Shown here one piece after another: positions 34,658 to 55,430 of a DNA stretch of 64,000 nucleotides; the first letter of the stretch is position 1, and each line of letters starts with the position of its first letter. A program made the translations under genes and the position numbers. This DNA comes from Corticium candelabrum (taxonomy: Eukaryota > Porifera > Homoscleromorpha > Homosclerophorida > Plakinidae). The notes beneath the pieces were generated by a model. That model was not told the origin of the DNA, did no database searches, and saw only the letters and a list, made by a program, of their open reading frames with translations. Where the stretch lies: contig NC_085106.1 of NCBI RefSeq assembly GCF_963422355.1, forward strand, positions 2,577,068 to 2,641,067. The letters run 5' to 3'.

Positions 34658-35085
34658 TCGTATGTTGTTTCCGTGGCTTATGTTTCTTTGTTGTGATCGA
34701 GTTTGCGTTCTGTCTTTACTCTTGTGGCTTCAGTATCTGGGATCATCGCAGCCTTACCTTGCCTTCGTGGTCTAGTGCATTTTCTCCGGATTCTGTCGTC
34801 GTCATCTCATCTTCGTCTCATCGTCCATCTTGTGGCTTCAGCGTGTGGGATTATCGCAGCCTTACCTTGCCCTCGTGGCCTAGTGCGTCTTCTCGGATTC
34901 TGTCGTCACCATCTCCTGGTCTTCTTTGGATTCATTTCTTCTGACTTGCGTATCTTGTACCTAGCTCTAGCGTCTAGCCTCTCGTATGTAGTTTACAAGT
35001 TTTATGTTGTTACTAGTGTTGGACTTTTATAGTTATGTACTTTGCAGTGATGTATAATAGTTCCATGTTTGAAAATATATGTAAT

Positions 35086-35133
<48 letters not shown>

Positions 35134-35134
35134 G
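34658..35134 (+). mobile_element. LINE fragment A, 3' end with GACA tail
   Basis: Begins directly after a GACA run and ends in CATGTTTGAAAATATATGTAA followed by a (GACA)n tail (35085-35134). The same pre-tail sequence precedes the tail of fragment D. Inside, a unit of about 115 bp (CTTGTGGCTTCAG...ATTCTGTCGTC) is tandemly duplicated (about 34720-34920). No reverse transcriptase remains. Confidence 0.55.
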
Positions 35135-35216
35135 TAAGACTGATTTTTAGCATAGACTGTAATAATGTCTTGTATAAGAGATATATGTATTGACAGACAG
35201 ACAGACAGACAGACAG
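35135..35216 (+). mobile_element. LINE fragment B, 3' end with GACA tail
   Basis: A strongly 5'-truncated copy of about 55 bp (GACTGTAATAATGTCTTGTA motif) with its own (GACA)n tail (35191-35216). The same motif ends fragment C. The tail is interrupted by an LTR element at 35217. Confidence 0.6.
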
Positions 35217-38200
35217 TGTCATGAGTAGTGTTATGCATGCGCGTAGGATGTATATATATAAGTTGGGTTTCCTATATACAGATTCAGTCTTGTGTTGTGT
35301 TACCAAAGCCTACGCTTAGTCATCACAGTGGTGACAGGAGTTAGTTTCGTTTCTGTTGTGTGGATATGGCTGAAAGGACTGACGCAGTGAGAAGTCGAGA
35401 CACACAAGCCTGTCTCCGTCACATTGGTTGGCATCCAAGAGTCACTACTTGATGGTTCAGTGAATCAATCAAACAAATAACATCCAACAATGGAAAGATG
35501 CATAGTACTGCGCCATGTCGGGAGAGATTGAAATGTGGTTAAACCAAGCAGAAGCGGCCAGAGAAGCCTAGGTAAGAGATATTAAGGAAATAATTGTACG
35601 ATTGCAAAGAAGGTTTGAGACCGCAGATGGGAAAGAACAGGCTATCCGGAGGTTTGAAGAAGCCCAGCAACAACCAGATGAAGCCCTCTCCGGTTATTTA
35701 TTTCGGTTGCGACAGATGGCAGACTATGCTTTTGCAAAGGAAGTGCCAGAAACGAAGCGGTCTCAGTGTTGTATCGCTTCATTGCGAGAATGAATAATGA
35801 CTTTATCCGACAGGAGGTTTTGTGGCATAAATGGTTGACAGCCGAAGGGAAGCCGAAAGAATATGATGAAATCCTCAATGTGGCAGAAGAAGCCAGATCA
35901 ATTCAAATGGGAATGAGAGCAGCCGTACCAATGACAGTAACAGGTGGAAATGACTGTTTGGATCTTGCCTCTCAAGGGATGGAACAATCCTGTGCATGTT
36001 AAAGGATTCCGAAACGCCATCAAGTGGTCTCTAGGGGGCAGCGAGCACAAAGGAGAACTACGACAAGAAAAAGAGGAATAGAATGCGGGTATTGCCACAA
36101 AATACACTGGGGCAGGTATAGAAATTGTTGGCAGAGAGCTAGAGAGAATCTTCAATGGGAACTCCAGCAACGTCAAACAAGGCATAACGTTGGGCCAACA
36201 ACGACGACAGCGGTATTACAAGTTTCTGGCTATACCTCGAATAGACATAGACAGTTTGGTATAACAAGGAAGAGACTACCTCAGAGCCCATTTGTTTCTG
36301 TCACGGGAGTGCTGGATCATCAGGACATAGCTGCAATGCTAGACACGGGAGCAGAATTCAGCCTTATATCTGCAAATCGGTTATCAAAAGACAGTTTGAG
36401 CTGCCTGAAAGGGTCACCCGTTGTGACGTGCAAGGGTGTTGGAGGTGAGTTGATTCAGGTAAAAGGACAAATATGCAGAGATGTGCAGTTGACTGGAACG
36501 CATTTGGAAGTTTTCCATGGTACCAGTTACTCTGGGCGTTGACTTCCTGTCTAGGCTTGGCAAGGTGACCTTTGATTTTCAGGAGATGAAGTTGTTGGTT
36601 TCTGGGAGTGGAGAAACAGTAAAGTTGTTAGAGGACTACAGTGATGTTAGACACAAGTTGGAAACTATACACGCACAAGTACAGGAATTCGTGTCAATTC
36701 CAGCTGGAAGTGAGATGTTTATCTCGTGTACAGCGTGAGGCATGAGGCAAGGACATGAATATTTAGTAGAACCGTTGAGAAACCACGAGTCAATGGTCAA
36801 ACCAGCGCATTCAATCGTAATTCCTCAGTCGGACAAAACGCTGTGGATTCGAGTAGCAAATGCTAATAGCCAGTCGGAGGTCCTTCGAAAGGGAGAATTT
36901 GTTGCTACTCTATATACTGATGTGTGTGTCGCGTATCGAGGAGAGAAGGAAGGGGCAAGCCAGAAAGTAATGAGGTATAAGATCGGAGAAGACCTAACAG
37001 GAGACTAGCGCAAGGAATTAGAAGCAGTGATACAGAAATACGAAACTGTCATGTGGAGACCAGGACAGCCATTGCCTGTGGTAGAGGTAGGGATCGAACA
37101 CAAGCTGGAGTTGAAGCAGGGGGCAAAGGCTAAGATGAGTAAGCCACGTCGATTATCACAGGCAGAAATGGTAGAGGTTCGGAAGGAGATAGAAGATCTA
37201 CTTCAGCAAGGTCTTATAAAGACTTCTAGTAGCCCCTGGTCAGCCCCAATTGTGTGTGCTTAGGAGGAAGAATGGTCAGTTGCGACTAGCGATGGATTAT
37301 AGAGCTCTGAATGCGCAGACAATTTCGAATTCAGCTCATCCAATACCATTGATAGAAGATTTGTTGGATAGATTGGGCAATGCACGTTTCTTCTCTACCC
37401 TAGATTTGAAATCGGGATATCATCAGATGCCTATTAGAGATAAAGATAAAGAACTGACAGCATTTGTGGTTCCGTGGGGACAATATCAATGGAAAAGGGG
37501 TTGCCCATTTGGCCTGTCGGGAGCCCCATCAACATTACAGCGGATGATGACAGTAATTTTGGGTGATAGTCAGTACAAGGAAGCTTTATGCTATCTAGAT
37601 GATATTTTAATATGGGGTCGGAATTGGGAGGAACACAAGAGTCGTCTGCGAGTTGCTCTAGAGAAGATTAAGATAGCAGGAGTGGTACTGTCTCCAAGCA
37701 AGTGTATTTTTGGAGCTAGACGAGTTGAATACTTGGGATATATTATAGAAGCAGGACAGATAAAAATTAAGGAAGAACAGGTAGAACAAATTCAGAAGCT
37801 GAAACGACCAACAACGGTAATGGAGTTGAGAAAAGCTCTTGGAGCATTTGCATATGTGCAGAGATGGATTCCGGGGATGGCAGAAATAGCGAAACCCTTG
37901 TATGGAGCTTTAGAGAAGAATGGAAGACACAAGTTGATTTGGACAGAAGAAATGGATGAAGCATTCACGATATTGCAAGATAGAGCAGCAAACGCAATAG
38001 CTTTGAATATTCCAGACTTTTCAAAGAAGTTTGTTTTAGTCACAGATGCTAGTAATGAAGCGAGTGGAGCAATGTTGGCAAACAGAGAAGGTGATCAAAT
38101 GATCGATCAACTGAAACCAATAGCTTTCTTTCATCATACACTTACTTCCGCAGAGAGACGGTATAGCACAACAGATAAAGAACTCTTGGCGGTGGTCTTG

Positions 38201-40191
38201 GCAATTAAGAAGTTTAGAGTATATCTGGGTAAGCCATTTGATTTGATTACAGATCATAAGGCATTACTGTGGTTACAAACATTGGACATGGCAGATGAAC
38301 GAGGATGACGCGGACGATGATTGGAATTATTACAGCAATATGATTTCAAGATCATACACAAGGCAGGTCGAAGCCAGGAAATGACTATGGCAGATTATTT
38401 ATCTCGAGTGGGAGTTGATGGTCGTTTAGTTGCAGTTGTACAACAAGGGTCTGATGTGGGTGTGAAAGAGGAGATGGCAGAGTTGTTTGAGTTGGACACT
38501 ATCCGACAACAGCAGTCTAAGGAGTCTGAAATAGATCAAGTTATCAAAGCAATCCAGCAGAATAGCACAATGGATAAGGCAGGGCACAATAATGATCTGG
38601 AGAGCGCTTATTCCAAGGGACGATTACAGTTGAGTGCCGATGGGATATTGAGATTTGTGAACTTCCGTGGTAGAGCAACACAAAATCACCCCTTGGGTGT
38701 TAAACAGGAGTTGTTGGTGGTACTTCCAAAATCTTTGAGAAACGCTTATTGTTTCTAGTACACGATTCGCCCTTGTCAGGTCATATGGGACAAGCGACAA
38801 CATGGGAGAGAGCTCGTAGAGCAGCTTGGTGGCCTGGTATGAAGACGGATGTGATGAAATATGTTCAAGGATGTGATAAGTGTCAGTTGCATAAGCAAAA
38901 GAAATTCCCTGGCAGAGCTCCATTACGGAATACCGATATTCCAGGACGTCCTTTGGACAAGGTTCAAATAGACTTCTGCAGCCCTTTTCACAAGTCAATT
39001 CCAGATGAAATGGAGTACATATTGGCTATCCAAGACGTATTCAGCAGATATTGTATTTTGATACCAACAAGAGATTGTAAAGCGGAGACTGCAGCACAAG
39101 TATTTCGAGAGAGGTGGGTGTGCCAGTTTGGAATTCCTCTCATGGTACAATCAGATAGAGGTACACATTTCACGGCATTGGTTTTCCAAGAGACTTGTAA
39201 AGCTTTAGGGATTAAACACATATCGAGTTCAGCAAATCACCCACAATCTCAGGGCCAGGTTGAGCATCAGAATCATTTGGTGGATAATATTCGTTGTGTA
39301 ATAGAAGAGGAGCCATATGCTTGGCCTAGAGCAGTCGAGGTAGTACAGTTTGCACATAATACCGCAGTGAATGCTACCACTGGATATACTCCTCATGACT
39401 TATTGTTTGGTCAGGCATCACGACGTCCAGAGACACTGTTAGCTAGACAGCTATCACTATCAGGAAGATTGTCAGACGAGGATTGGGAAAATGACGAGAC
39501 ACACAAAGAAATGGCTAGGAGGCAAGTGGAAAATGGACAAAATATTTAGAAGTGTAAGAAGGCGGATTGCACAGTGTCAAGAAAAACGGAAGGTACGAGC
39601 TATACAACGAGGTGTTCCATATGAAGTGGGACAAGTGGTACGAAGAAAGTTGTCACCAGCTGAAAGGAGATTAGGGAAACTTTCACCATACAAGAGTTCT
39701 AGATATGTGATAATCGAAAAACAAGGAGACACATATTGGTGTCGTGAAATTGAAGGGACAACCCACAAACCATTCAAAGGCATTACAACGACTTAGAACC
39801 AGCTCAGGAAGGAACATCATTGTGAGAGAAAAACATCATGGATCAAAGGAGGACGGACAGTGAATTGGATACAGAAGATGACTTTTGTGGACCGGTATCA
39901 CAAGACCAGAGGGAGCAGCCTGAAGAATATAGTAGACGGTATCCAATGAGACAAAGACGTTATGTGAGACATCTCACACCAGACCCATACGCTAACAGAT
40001 ATGAAGAGGTCGAATATCGGTACACGGATGAGGATGACAAAGATTTTTAATGGGACGGTGAACCTAATTTTGTAGGGGGATGAGTGTCATGAGTAGTGTT
40101 ACGCATGCGTGTAGGATGTATATAAGTTGGGTTTCCTAAATACAGATTCAGTCTTGTGCTGTGTTACCGAAGCCTACTCCTAGTCATCACA
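35217..40191 (+). mobile_element. Ty3/Gypsy LTR retroelement, older, broken
   Basis: Short LTRs of about 110 bp (35217-35327 and 40085-40191) with TG...CA ends differ at several substitutions and small indels, suggesting greater age than the other two elements. The duplication GACAG flanks it, since it landed in a GACA repeat. Parts: Gag remnants (about 35.5-36.1 kb), protease (about 36.3 kb), reverse transcriptase (about 37.1-37.8 kb), RNase H (about 38.0-38.4 kb), integrase (about 38.7-39.5 kb) and a C-terminal tail. A purine tract precedes the 3' LTR. Roughly ten breaks: a clear fossil. Confidence 0.9.
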
Positions 40192-41318
40192 GACAGGTTA
40201 CCAAAACGGTTCCCTGAAACTAATAGTCTAATAGATATACTGACTACATCAGCGTCAGATATGGGCACTGTTGGCTACTCTTTACAGCAGGCATTGCCAT
40301 CACAAATCACTCTGTCAAGCCTTCTGTCTACCAATAAAGTACAGCAGAAGTTAACAAGTCAGTCAGTCAAGTCAGAAATTCAATCAAGAATAGACACTAC
40401 TGCTAGTGTCAGCTAGAGAAGCAGCTCGTCTCAGATTCCTCCAAGGGAAAAGTTCAGGAGCTTGGCTACAGGCCACACTTAGTTCATGTAAGTTCGCACT
40501 AGAACCAAAACAATTTCAGTTGGCGGCTTACATGAGGCTGGGTATCCACATGTCAATTGCCAAATAGATGGTCAAATGTGACTGCGGGAAGTCACTTGAT
40601 GGGGATGGGTACCACCTCATCACATGTATGTATGGCAGACGGACTGTCTGGACTCGCAACACAATAGTTTGAACATGGTCTGAGTGCCTCAGCCAGCTGC
40701 ACGTTGTTCACAAGATTGAACCAAAACACCGTTATCTGGATTGTAACAGCAAAACTGACATATATGTAGTGGATCCTGACTCCGGTAAAGAAGTGGAGGT
40801 AGACATCCCTTTGGCACATCCATGGGCACTTGACGCTCTTCCAAAGGCAGCCCTAGAAAATGGGACAGCAGCAACTGGAAGATAAATGCTGAAAAATGAC
40901 AAATACAGCAAAAAGGCACGTCCTTGTGGAACTACACTGAATTTTTCATTCCTCTGGTGATGGAGCACTTTAGTTGGTGAGGGCAAGAGGCCCAAAAATA
41001 TCTCAACCAACTCTCATCAACAGCAACATGGACAACTGAGTGCAGACAAGACAAGTTGAAGAACTACTGGAAGACGCGATTCTCAATTGCGATGCAGCAG
41101 TGCAAAGCAAGAGTGTTACTCCAGAAGATGAGCAGAGTCCAGTATAGTGTGACTCAGTTGGTGCCATTAGTAACTCTGTTAGCTTATTGTCAACTGTTTG
41201 ACTCTTAGTCGTATTTAGGAACCTTTTGGGTCCTAGTTCTCTTAGAACTTGCTGATTTTTAACGTAGACTGTAATAATGTCTTGTATAAGAAATATATGT
41301 ATTGACAGACAGACAGAG
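40192..41318 (+). mobile_element. LINE fragment C, post-RT coding region and GACA tail
   Basis: 5'-truncated non-LTR retrotransposon. Decayed frames show the region after reverse transcriptase: REAARLRFLQGKSSGAWLQA, then a zinc-binding CDCGK...GYHLITC and DIPLAHPWALDALP. Stops interrupt it (after MSIAK, after NTIV). The 3' UTR ends with GACTGTAATAATGTCTTGTA and a short GACA tail (41303-41318). The clade is not determined because the RT domain is missing. Confidence 0.65.
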
Positions 41319-42537
41319 CAATGGCTTCAAGCTACTTTGCCCATTAGGCATGGTGGATTTGGATTGACCAACATTGAGTTGTTGTCTGCTGATGCTTTCG
41401 TAGCAGGTTGGGCACAATCTATTCAAGCACTTCCTGCTCGGTTCCCTTCTATTGCTAATGTCATATCTTTGGTCTGCTAATTTGAAGGAAGAATGGGCAT
41501 AGCGTTAAAAAAATCTTCTCTTCCTGACAACCATTCTTTAGCAGATATCCTTAGTGACACCAAAAGTCTCCAACGCAACCTAAGCTTGGAGCGTACCAAG
41601 CACACACTCTCAACATTTATACAAGGATTGGAGTCTATGAGAGATAAGGCTCGTCTGAGATCTCTGCAAGGGAGGGGTGCAGGGGCATGGTTGGATGCTA
41701 TTCCCTCTTCCACAAAGTTTGCGCTTAGTTCTGGTGATTACCGTTTTTGGCAACACGTGTGAGGTCGGGTTGTAGTATGCCACTGTCGTCCCATTTAAAG
41801 CAGAGTGAATGTAGTCGAAGGCTTCATGAACACGGTTTTCACCTCCTTACTTGCAAAAAGGGGGTGGTCCTGTTCGGTCACACAACAGCATCACTGGTGT
41901 CTGGGCTGATTGTTTAAGAACTCTTTCAATCCCTCATCATGTCGAGTTAAGAGATCGTTATGCTAACAGCAACGACCGACCAGACATTTCAGTTTTTATG
42001 CTTGCATTGGAACATCCTATGATCTTGATATTTCACTGGCTCACCCTTGGAATCAAGACATAATTGAAAGAGCAGCAGAGCAAGATGGGTTTGCAGCACA
42101 AGCCAGAGAAGAACTGAAAGAGAAAAGTATAAGGACAAGATACTAGTAGCAGGAGGACACGCAAAAGTGATTCCTTTAGTACTGGAACACTTTGGGTGTT
42201 GGGGCTGGGAGGCTCACAAGTACCTCCATCAACTGTCTGAGAAATCAGTTGACGAATTTGGCAAGAAAAACGGAGGCCAGTTCAAGAATTATTGGAGGCG
42301 ATGATTATCAGTTGCTCTACAATCGTGTAATGCTAAAGTTTTATCAAAGAAGATCAGCCGTCAAGTGAAGAACGTTGACAGACAGTCAGACACAAGTTGC
42401 TCTCTAATTATTTAGACAGGGACATCTATGTCCCTTTATGTAGTTACTAGTATGCAGTTGCTTTAGGAACATTTTATTGACACAAGTAATTAGCAGTTAT
42501 TGCTATTGTATCTTAGTTCATGTTTGAAAATATATGT

Positions 42538-42568
<31 letters not shown>
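41319..42568 (+). mobile_element. LINE fragment D, post-RT coding region and GACA tail
   Basis: A second, different copy of the same protein region: WLQATLPIRHGGFGLTNIEL, then ARLRSLQGRGAGAWLDAIPS, a zinc-binding segment ending FHLLTC, and SLAHPWNQDIIE. It has several frameshifts and stops. The pre-tail CATGTTTGAAAATATATGTA matches fragment A. The GACA tail starts at 42541 and degenerates into GACA/GACT repeats to about 42672, giving spurious Cys-Leu-Ser-Val frames on the minus strand. Confidence 0.65.
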
Positions 42569-42570
<2 letters not shown>

Positions 42571-42618
42571 TTGATAGACTAACTGACAGACAGACTGACA
42601 CACACTCAGAGACAGATT

Positions 42619-42661
<43 letters not shown>

Positions 42662-42672
42662 TGACTGACAGA

Positions 42673-43091
42673 CTGCCAACAAATGGACAGACAACAAACA
42701 GACAAATATAAATGCATGCATGCATGCATACACTGTACATGTACACGTACAAGCAGACAGGTTGAAGATCTGTTTGGACCTGAATAGTATTGCTAGACAA
42801 AATTCATCGTTTCTTGACCAAACTTAACGCCTTCTTAGACAATAGAGTACAAAAATGAATTCACATACTGAATATGTCTGCCAGCAATACAGGCAAAAGA
42901 TATCATTGCAAAACAGTTCAACAACACATTTAGTGCCACTTCAACCCATTCAATAGTCACCACACATACAGTCACTGACCCTGCTGCTTCAGCTGCTCAA
43001 ATAATGAAACTATACCTAGCACGAAACACACGAGGTTGACAAAAAAGCAAAACAATACCTAATATATAAAGCAATAAATACCATTCAATAG
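42673..43091. other. Non-coding spacer downstream of ALDH1L
   Basis: AT-rich; presumably contains the 3' UTR of the minus-strand ALDH1L gene. No polyadenylation signal is assigned with confidence. Confidence 0.4.
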
Positions 43092-50383
<7,292 letters not shown>

Positions 50384-52439
50384 CGGGAAGTGACGATGAT
50401 GGGTGGGCAGAGCGAAGGTGTGTCACGTAACGCGCGCTAACAACATTGCTTATAACGAACCCACGTCGGCTAGAGGCGTTTCACACACAGTAGAACATGT
50501 TTAAAACTTCTGACATTTGTCTAAATACAATTTTTAAACACTTGTAAAAAGTCCGGCAACCGTCTCTCTCCAACCACACTAGACTACTAAAGTAGGGCGT
50601 AGCCAGCAGGCGTAAGCAACATAGTAGGGGAAGTCCCAAATGTTAATTTCGAATGGGTATTGTCCACAACATCCGAGGCACCATACTACATATTGTCCAG
50701 AAAACCACAATTGGTTAGAAGACCGCCAACATTGAAGTTATCAAGGTCATCAGTGTAACGAGTAGAAACAAGTTAAACTGTGGTGAGTCTAACCATCTAG
50801 ACAATAGCATACCAAACCATGACAAGAAAACTTGACTACAGATAAATAACTCCGTAAACAAATTAATTAACTAATCGACTTTGACATTAAATTACCGTCA
50901 ATCAGTGTGAAACCCTATCTAGATATACATAGCAACGTACCGTTCCTGTGACTCGCGGTGTCGTGTGTCTAATGTCAAATCACGTGTGCGTGCTCATCCA
51001 ATCGTTGCTCTCGTTCACGCGAGTTTCAAAATCCGACCAGGAAACGGTAAAATTCGAGCTTCTATCATATCAGAACTGTGCGACGTGCTCGCACGTGCCG
51101 ACAACACAAACTAATTAGAAACGAAACCGTCCAACGACTTCAGCTTGTCCCATCCCACGCAACATTTCATTAAAATGCCCTAGATACTTGCACGTACACT
51201 CACACACTGCAATGACGGGGCCTGTCATAGTTGTCAATACACCGGTACCGTGTGCCCCCTCACATACGGGTATACACCCACGGTATCAACTCGTTGTGAA
51301 TCAACTGAGACTCAGATTGACTATACTGTCGAGCATGTCACATCAAGACTACTATTGTTAGATAACGAAGTAAAAGATGCCGGAAATTACGTCCTATTTA
51401 CGCCACGGGGAGCAACCGCAAGTCGTGAAGCCCCGCGGTCTCCTAATTCGTGGTTGTCCGCGATAGTGGCATGAAGTTTTGCGGTCAAATTAGACATCCT
51501 AACAATGTAAGGAAGAGGAAGACTCGACCACCTCATTACCAGATTAACGTTATCGTTCACACTGATGTGTCCATTCAAGATCTTCACCAGAACTCTAGAT
51601 GTCTGTATATATAGAAGAAACTAGCTGCCTCAGTGACCGACCAGTGTTCACTAGCGTGAAGCACTGATTTACACAAATAAACATACGTTGATTGCGGTTA
51701 GGCCAAGATGGATGGGCAGGTTTAGGTGCTAATCGAAGATGCAATAGTAAACAACTCGAGTATGTCCCAAACGGAGGGTTTCTATGTCTATCGCTATCTC
51801 ATTTAAATACGACAGACGACCTTGTCTCGTCAGCAGCGCTCAAGTATGTCTCTAGTCAGCATTTTTCTGATCGCTGGGTGCATCAGTCAGAGGGCCTAGG
51901 GGCATTGGTCAACAGGTCAACAGGCGTCGCATGACGTTAGGACTCATGTGACTTGAGCGAAACGCGAGGCCTCACGCCTACAACTGACGTCATTTGCCTC
52001 GTGTTTCAGTCCTCGGGGCGCAGGAGATGGTCACGAGATGGCAAAGAAAGAAACCAAAATACGACGATGCGACCGCGTAAAAAGCGTATCACATAAACAC
52101 AAACCGATTAGAATACTTTCGCATTGCTCAAACGCAATGTTACATCTCAAACAGCAAAATCCGAGTTTTTTTACCAACCGCGACATTTCAATACATTCGT
52201 GTAATAGTAAAACGACAATTCCAGCTACTTCGAGCACGCTAGAGCAAGCAAAAAGGCCCCAAACCAGCTGCCACGCCCATTCTATCGATGCGTGGGTGCA
52301 GCATTCCCTACCCCGAAATAGGACAGACGACGTACAAAAATACATTCGATACCGTCGGTTTGATACAACTCCCCATACGACCCCTAGACTCTCTTGATGT
52401 AAAACCTTGGTGAAATTGCAAAACAAGTCAGTCTAAGCG
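50384..52439. promoter_or_regulatory. Divergent intergenic region between ALDH1L and ETS gene 1
   Basis: About 2 kb separating the minus-strand ALDH1L start from the plus-strand ETS gene start. No credible coding frame or transposon is recognised. It should hold the promoters of both genes; individual sites are not assigned. Confidence 0.4.
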
Positions 52440-53504
52440 ATGACCGACAGTCTGCCAGACATCCTGAGAGCGTTGCCGGATCCCGCGAGTGTCTTCTGCA
52501 GCCTTCAATTGCAAGGTAGAGACACGAGTGTGACCTTATAAGATACTGGCGAATAAATCATAAATATTTGCAGAAGTGTGCGACGGTATGTCTCACATAC
52601 CACAAGCAAGCAGTGAGAGCGCGATGCCGGCATTCTCTTCCTTTCTACCCGCCCCCATTTCAAAGTTCAACTCTAAAGCGCCACTATCACTCAGTCTCGA
52701 CCAATCAGCGGTGGCTTGTCATAGCCAATCGATACCATCATCGTCAGAGACATCTGCTGCCTCTTCTCCTCTAACTCCAAAACTATTCGACATATTCGAC
52801 CTTCCTGGATCGAGTCGGGTCGCAGCAGCTCAGACTCCAAGAGCTAGTCTTTTCAGAAATCTAACTACAGAACCGGGTACATGTTTTGCTCTGCCTGTAC
52901 TCCAATATCATATTGAATATTTTTGATTGGATTTGTAGGCTTGAGTGGTCAATCGCTGTGGGAGTTCTTGCTTGAAGTCCTAAATGACGAAAGACACCGA
53001 TCCATTATATGCTGGACGGGTAATGAGGCTGAGTTCAAGCTTGTTGATCACCAAGCTGTTGCTCGAGAGTGGGGACGACGCAAAAACAAGCCAAATATGA
53101 CATATGAGAGAATGTCGAGAGCACTACGATATTACTACACGAAAAAGATTCTGGAGAAAGTACCAGGACAACGATATGTCTATCGGTTCATCGTACCAGC
53201 CAGTAGCAAAGAAGCTGCCAGTATTACAACTAAAGGAATGTACGGTAGCCCTCCACCACAGAACGACATCAAAACATCGACATGCAAACACATTCCAAGC
53301 AATGAAGCTCGTTTGGTTGCAACAGCAAGTCAACAAGATGATCTTAGCTGTTCCAAATCCAGCAGTAGAGATCCGAGCTCTCTTGATTTTGGGCCTAGAC
53401 TAAACAGCATCGATAACCTACTTGCTCTTCCAACCGATGGCAGCGACATAGACCAAACCATCTCAAACGATCTCGATTTTCTAAAACTTTTGGAAGACAT
53501 CTGA
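52440..53504 (+). CDS. ETS-domain transcription factor 1
   Basis: Three exons: 52440-52515, 52574-52876 and 52939-53504, all with GT-AG borders in phase, giving 314 residues. The start is [16 protein letters not shown], with a conserved-looking acidic/hydrophobic motif. Exon 2 is Ser/Pro-rich and low in structure. Exon 3 holds the ETS winged helix (about 130-212): [31 protein letters not shown], recognition helix [14 protein letters not shown] with its two DNA-contacting arginines, and GQRYVYRF. The C-terminus is Ser-rich and ends [17 protein letters not shown] ([10 protein letters not shown]), a possible activation motif. AATAAA lies at about 53518. First of three ETS genes in tandem. The vertebrate subfamily cannot be assigned; the ETS sequence has PEA3- and GABP-like features. 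Confidence 0.9.

Positions 53505-55430
<1,926 letters not shown>

Noticed and set aside
42490-42800. Cys-Leu-Ser-Val-rich open frames on the minus strand
   Set aside because: Translation of GACA repeats in LINE tails; the same holds at 35002-35306.
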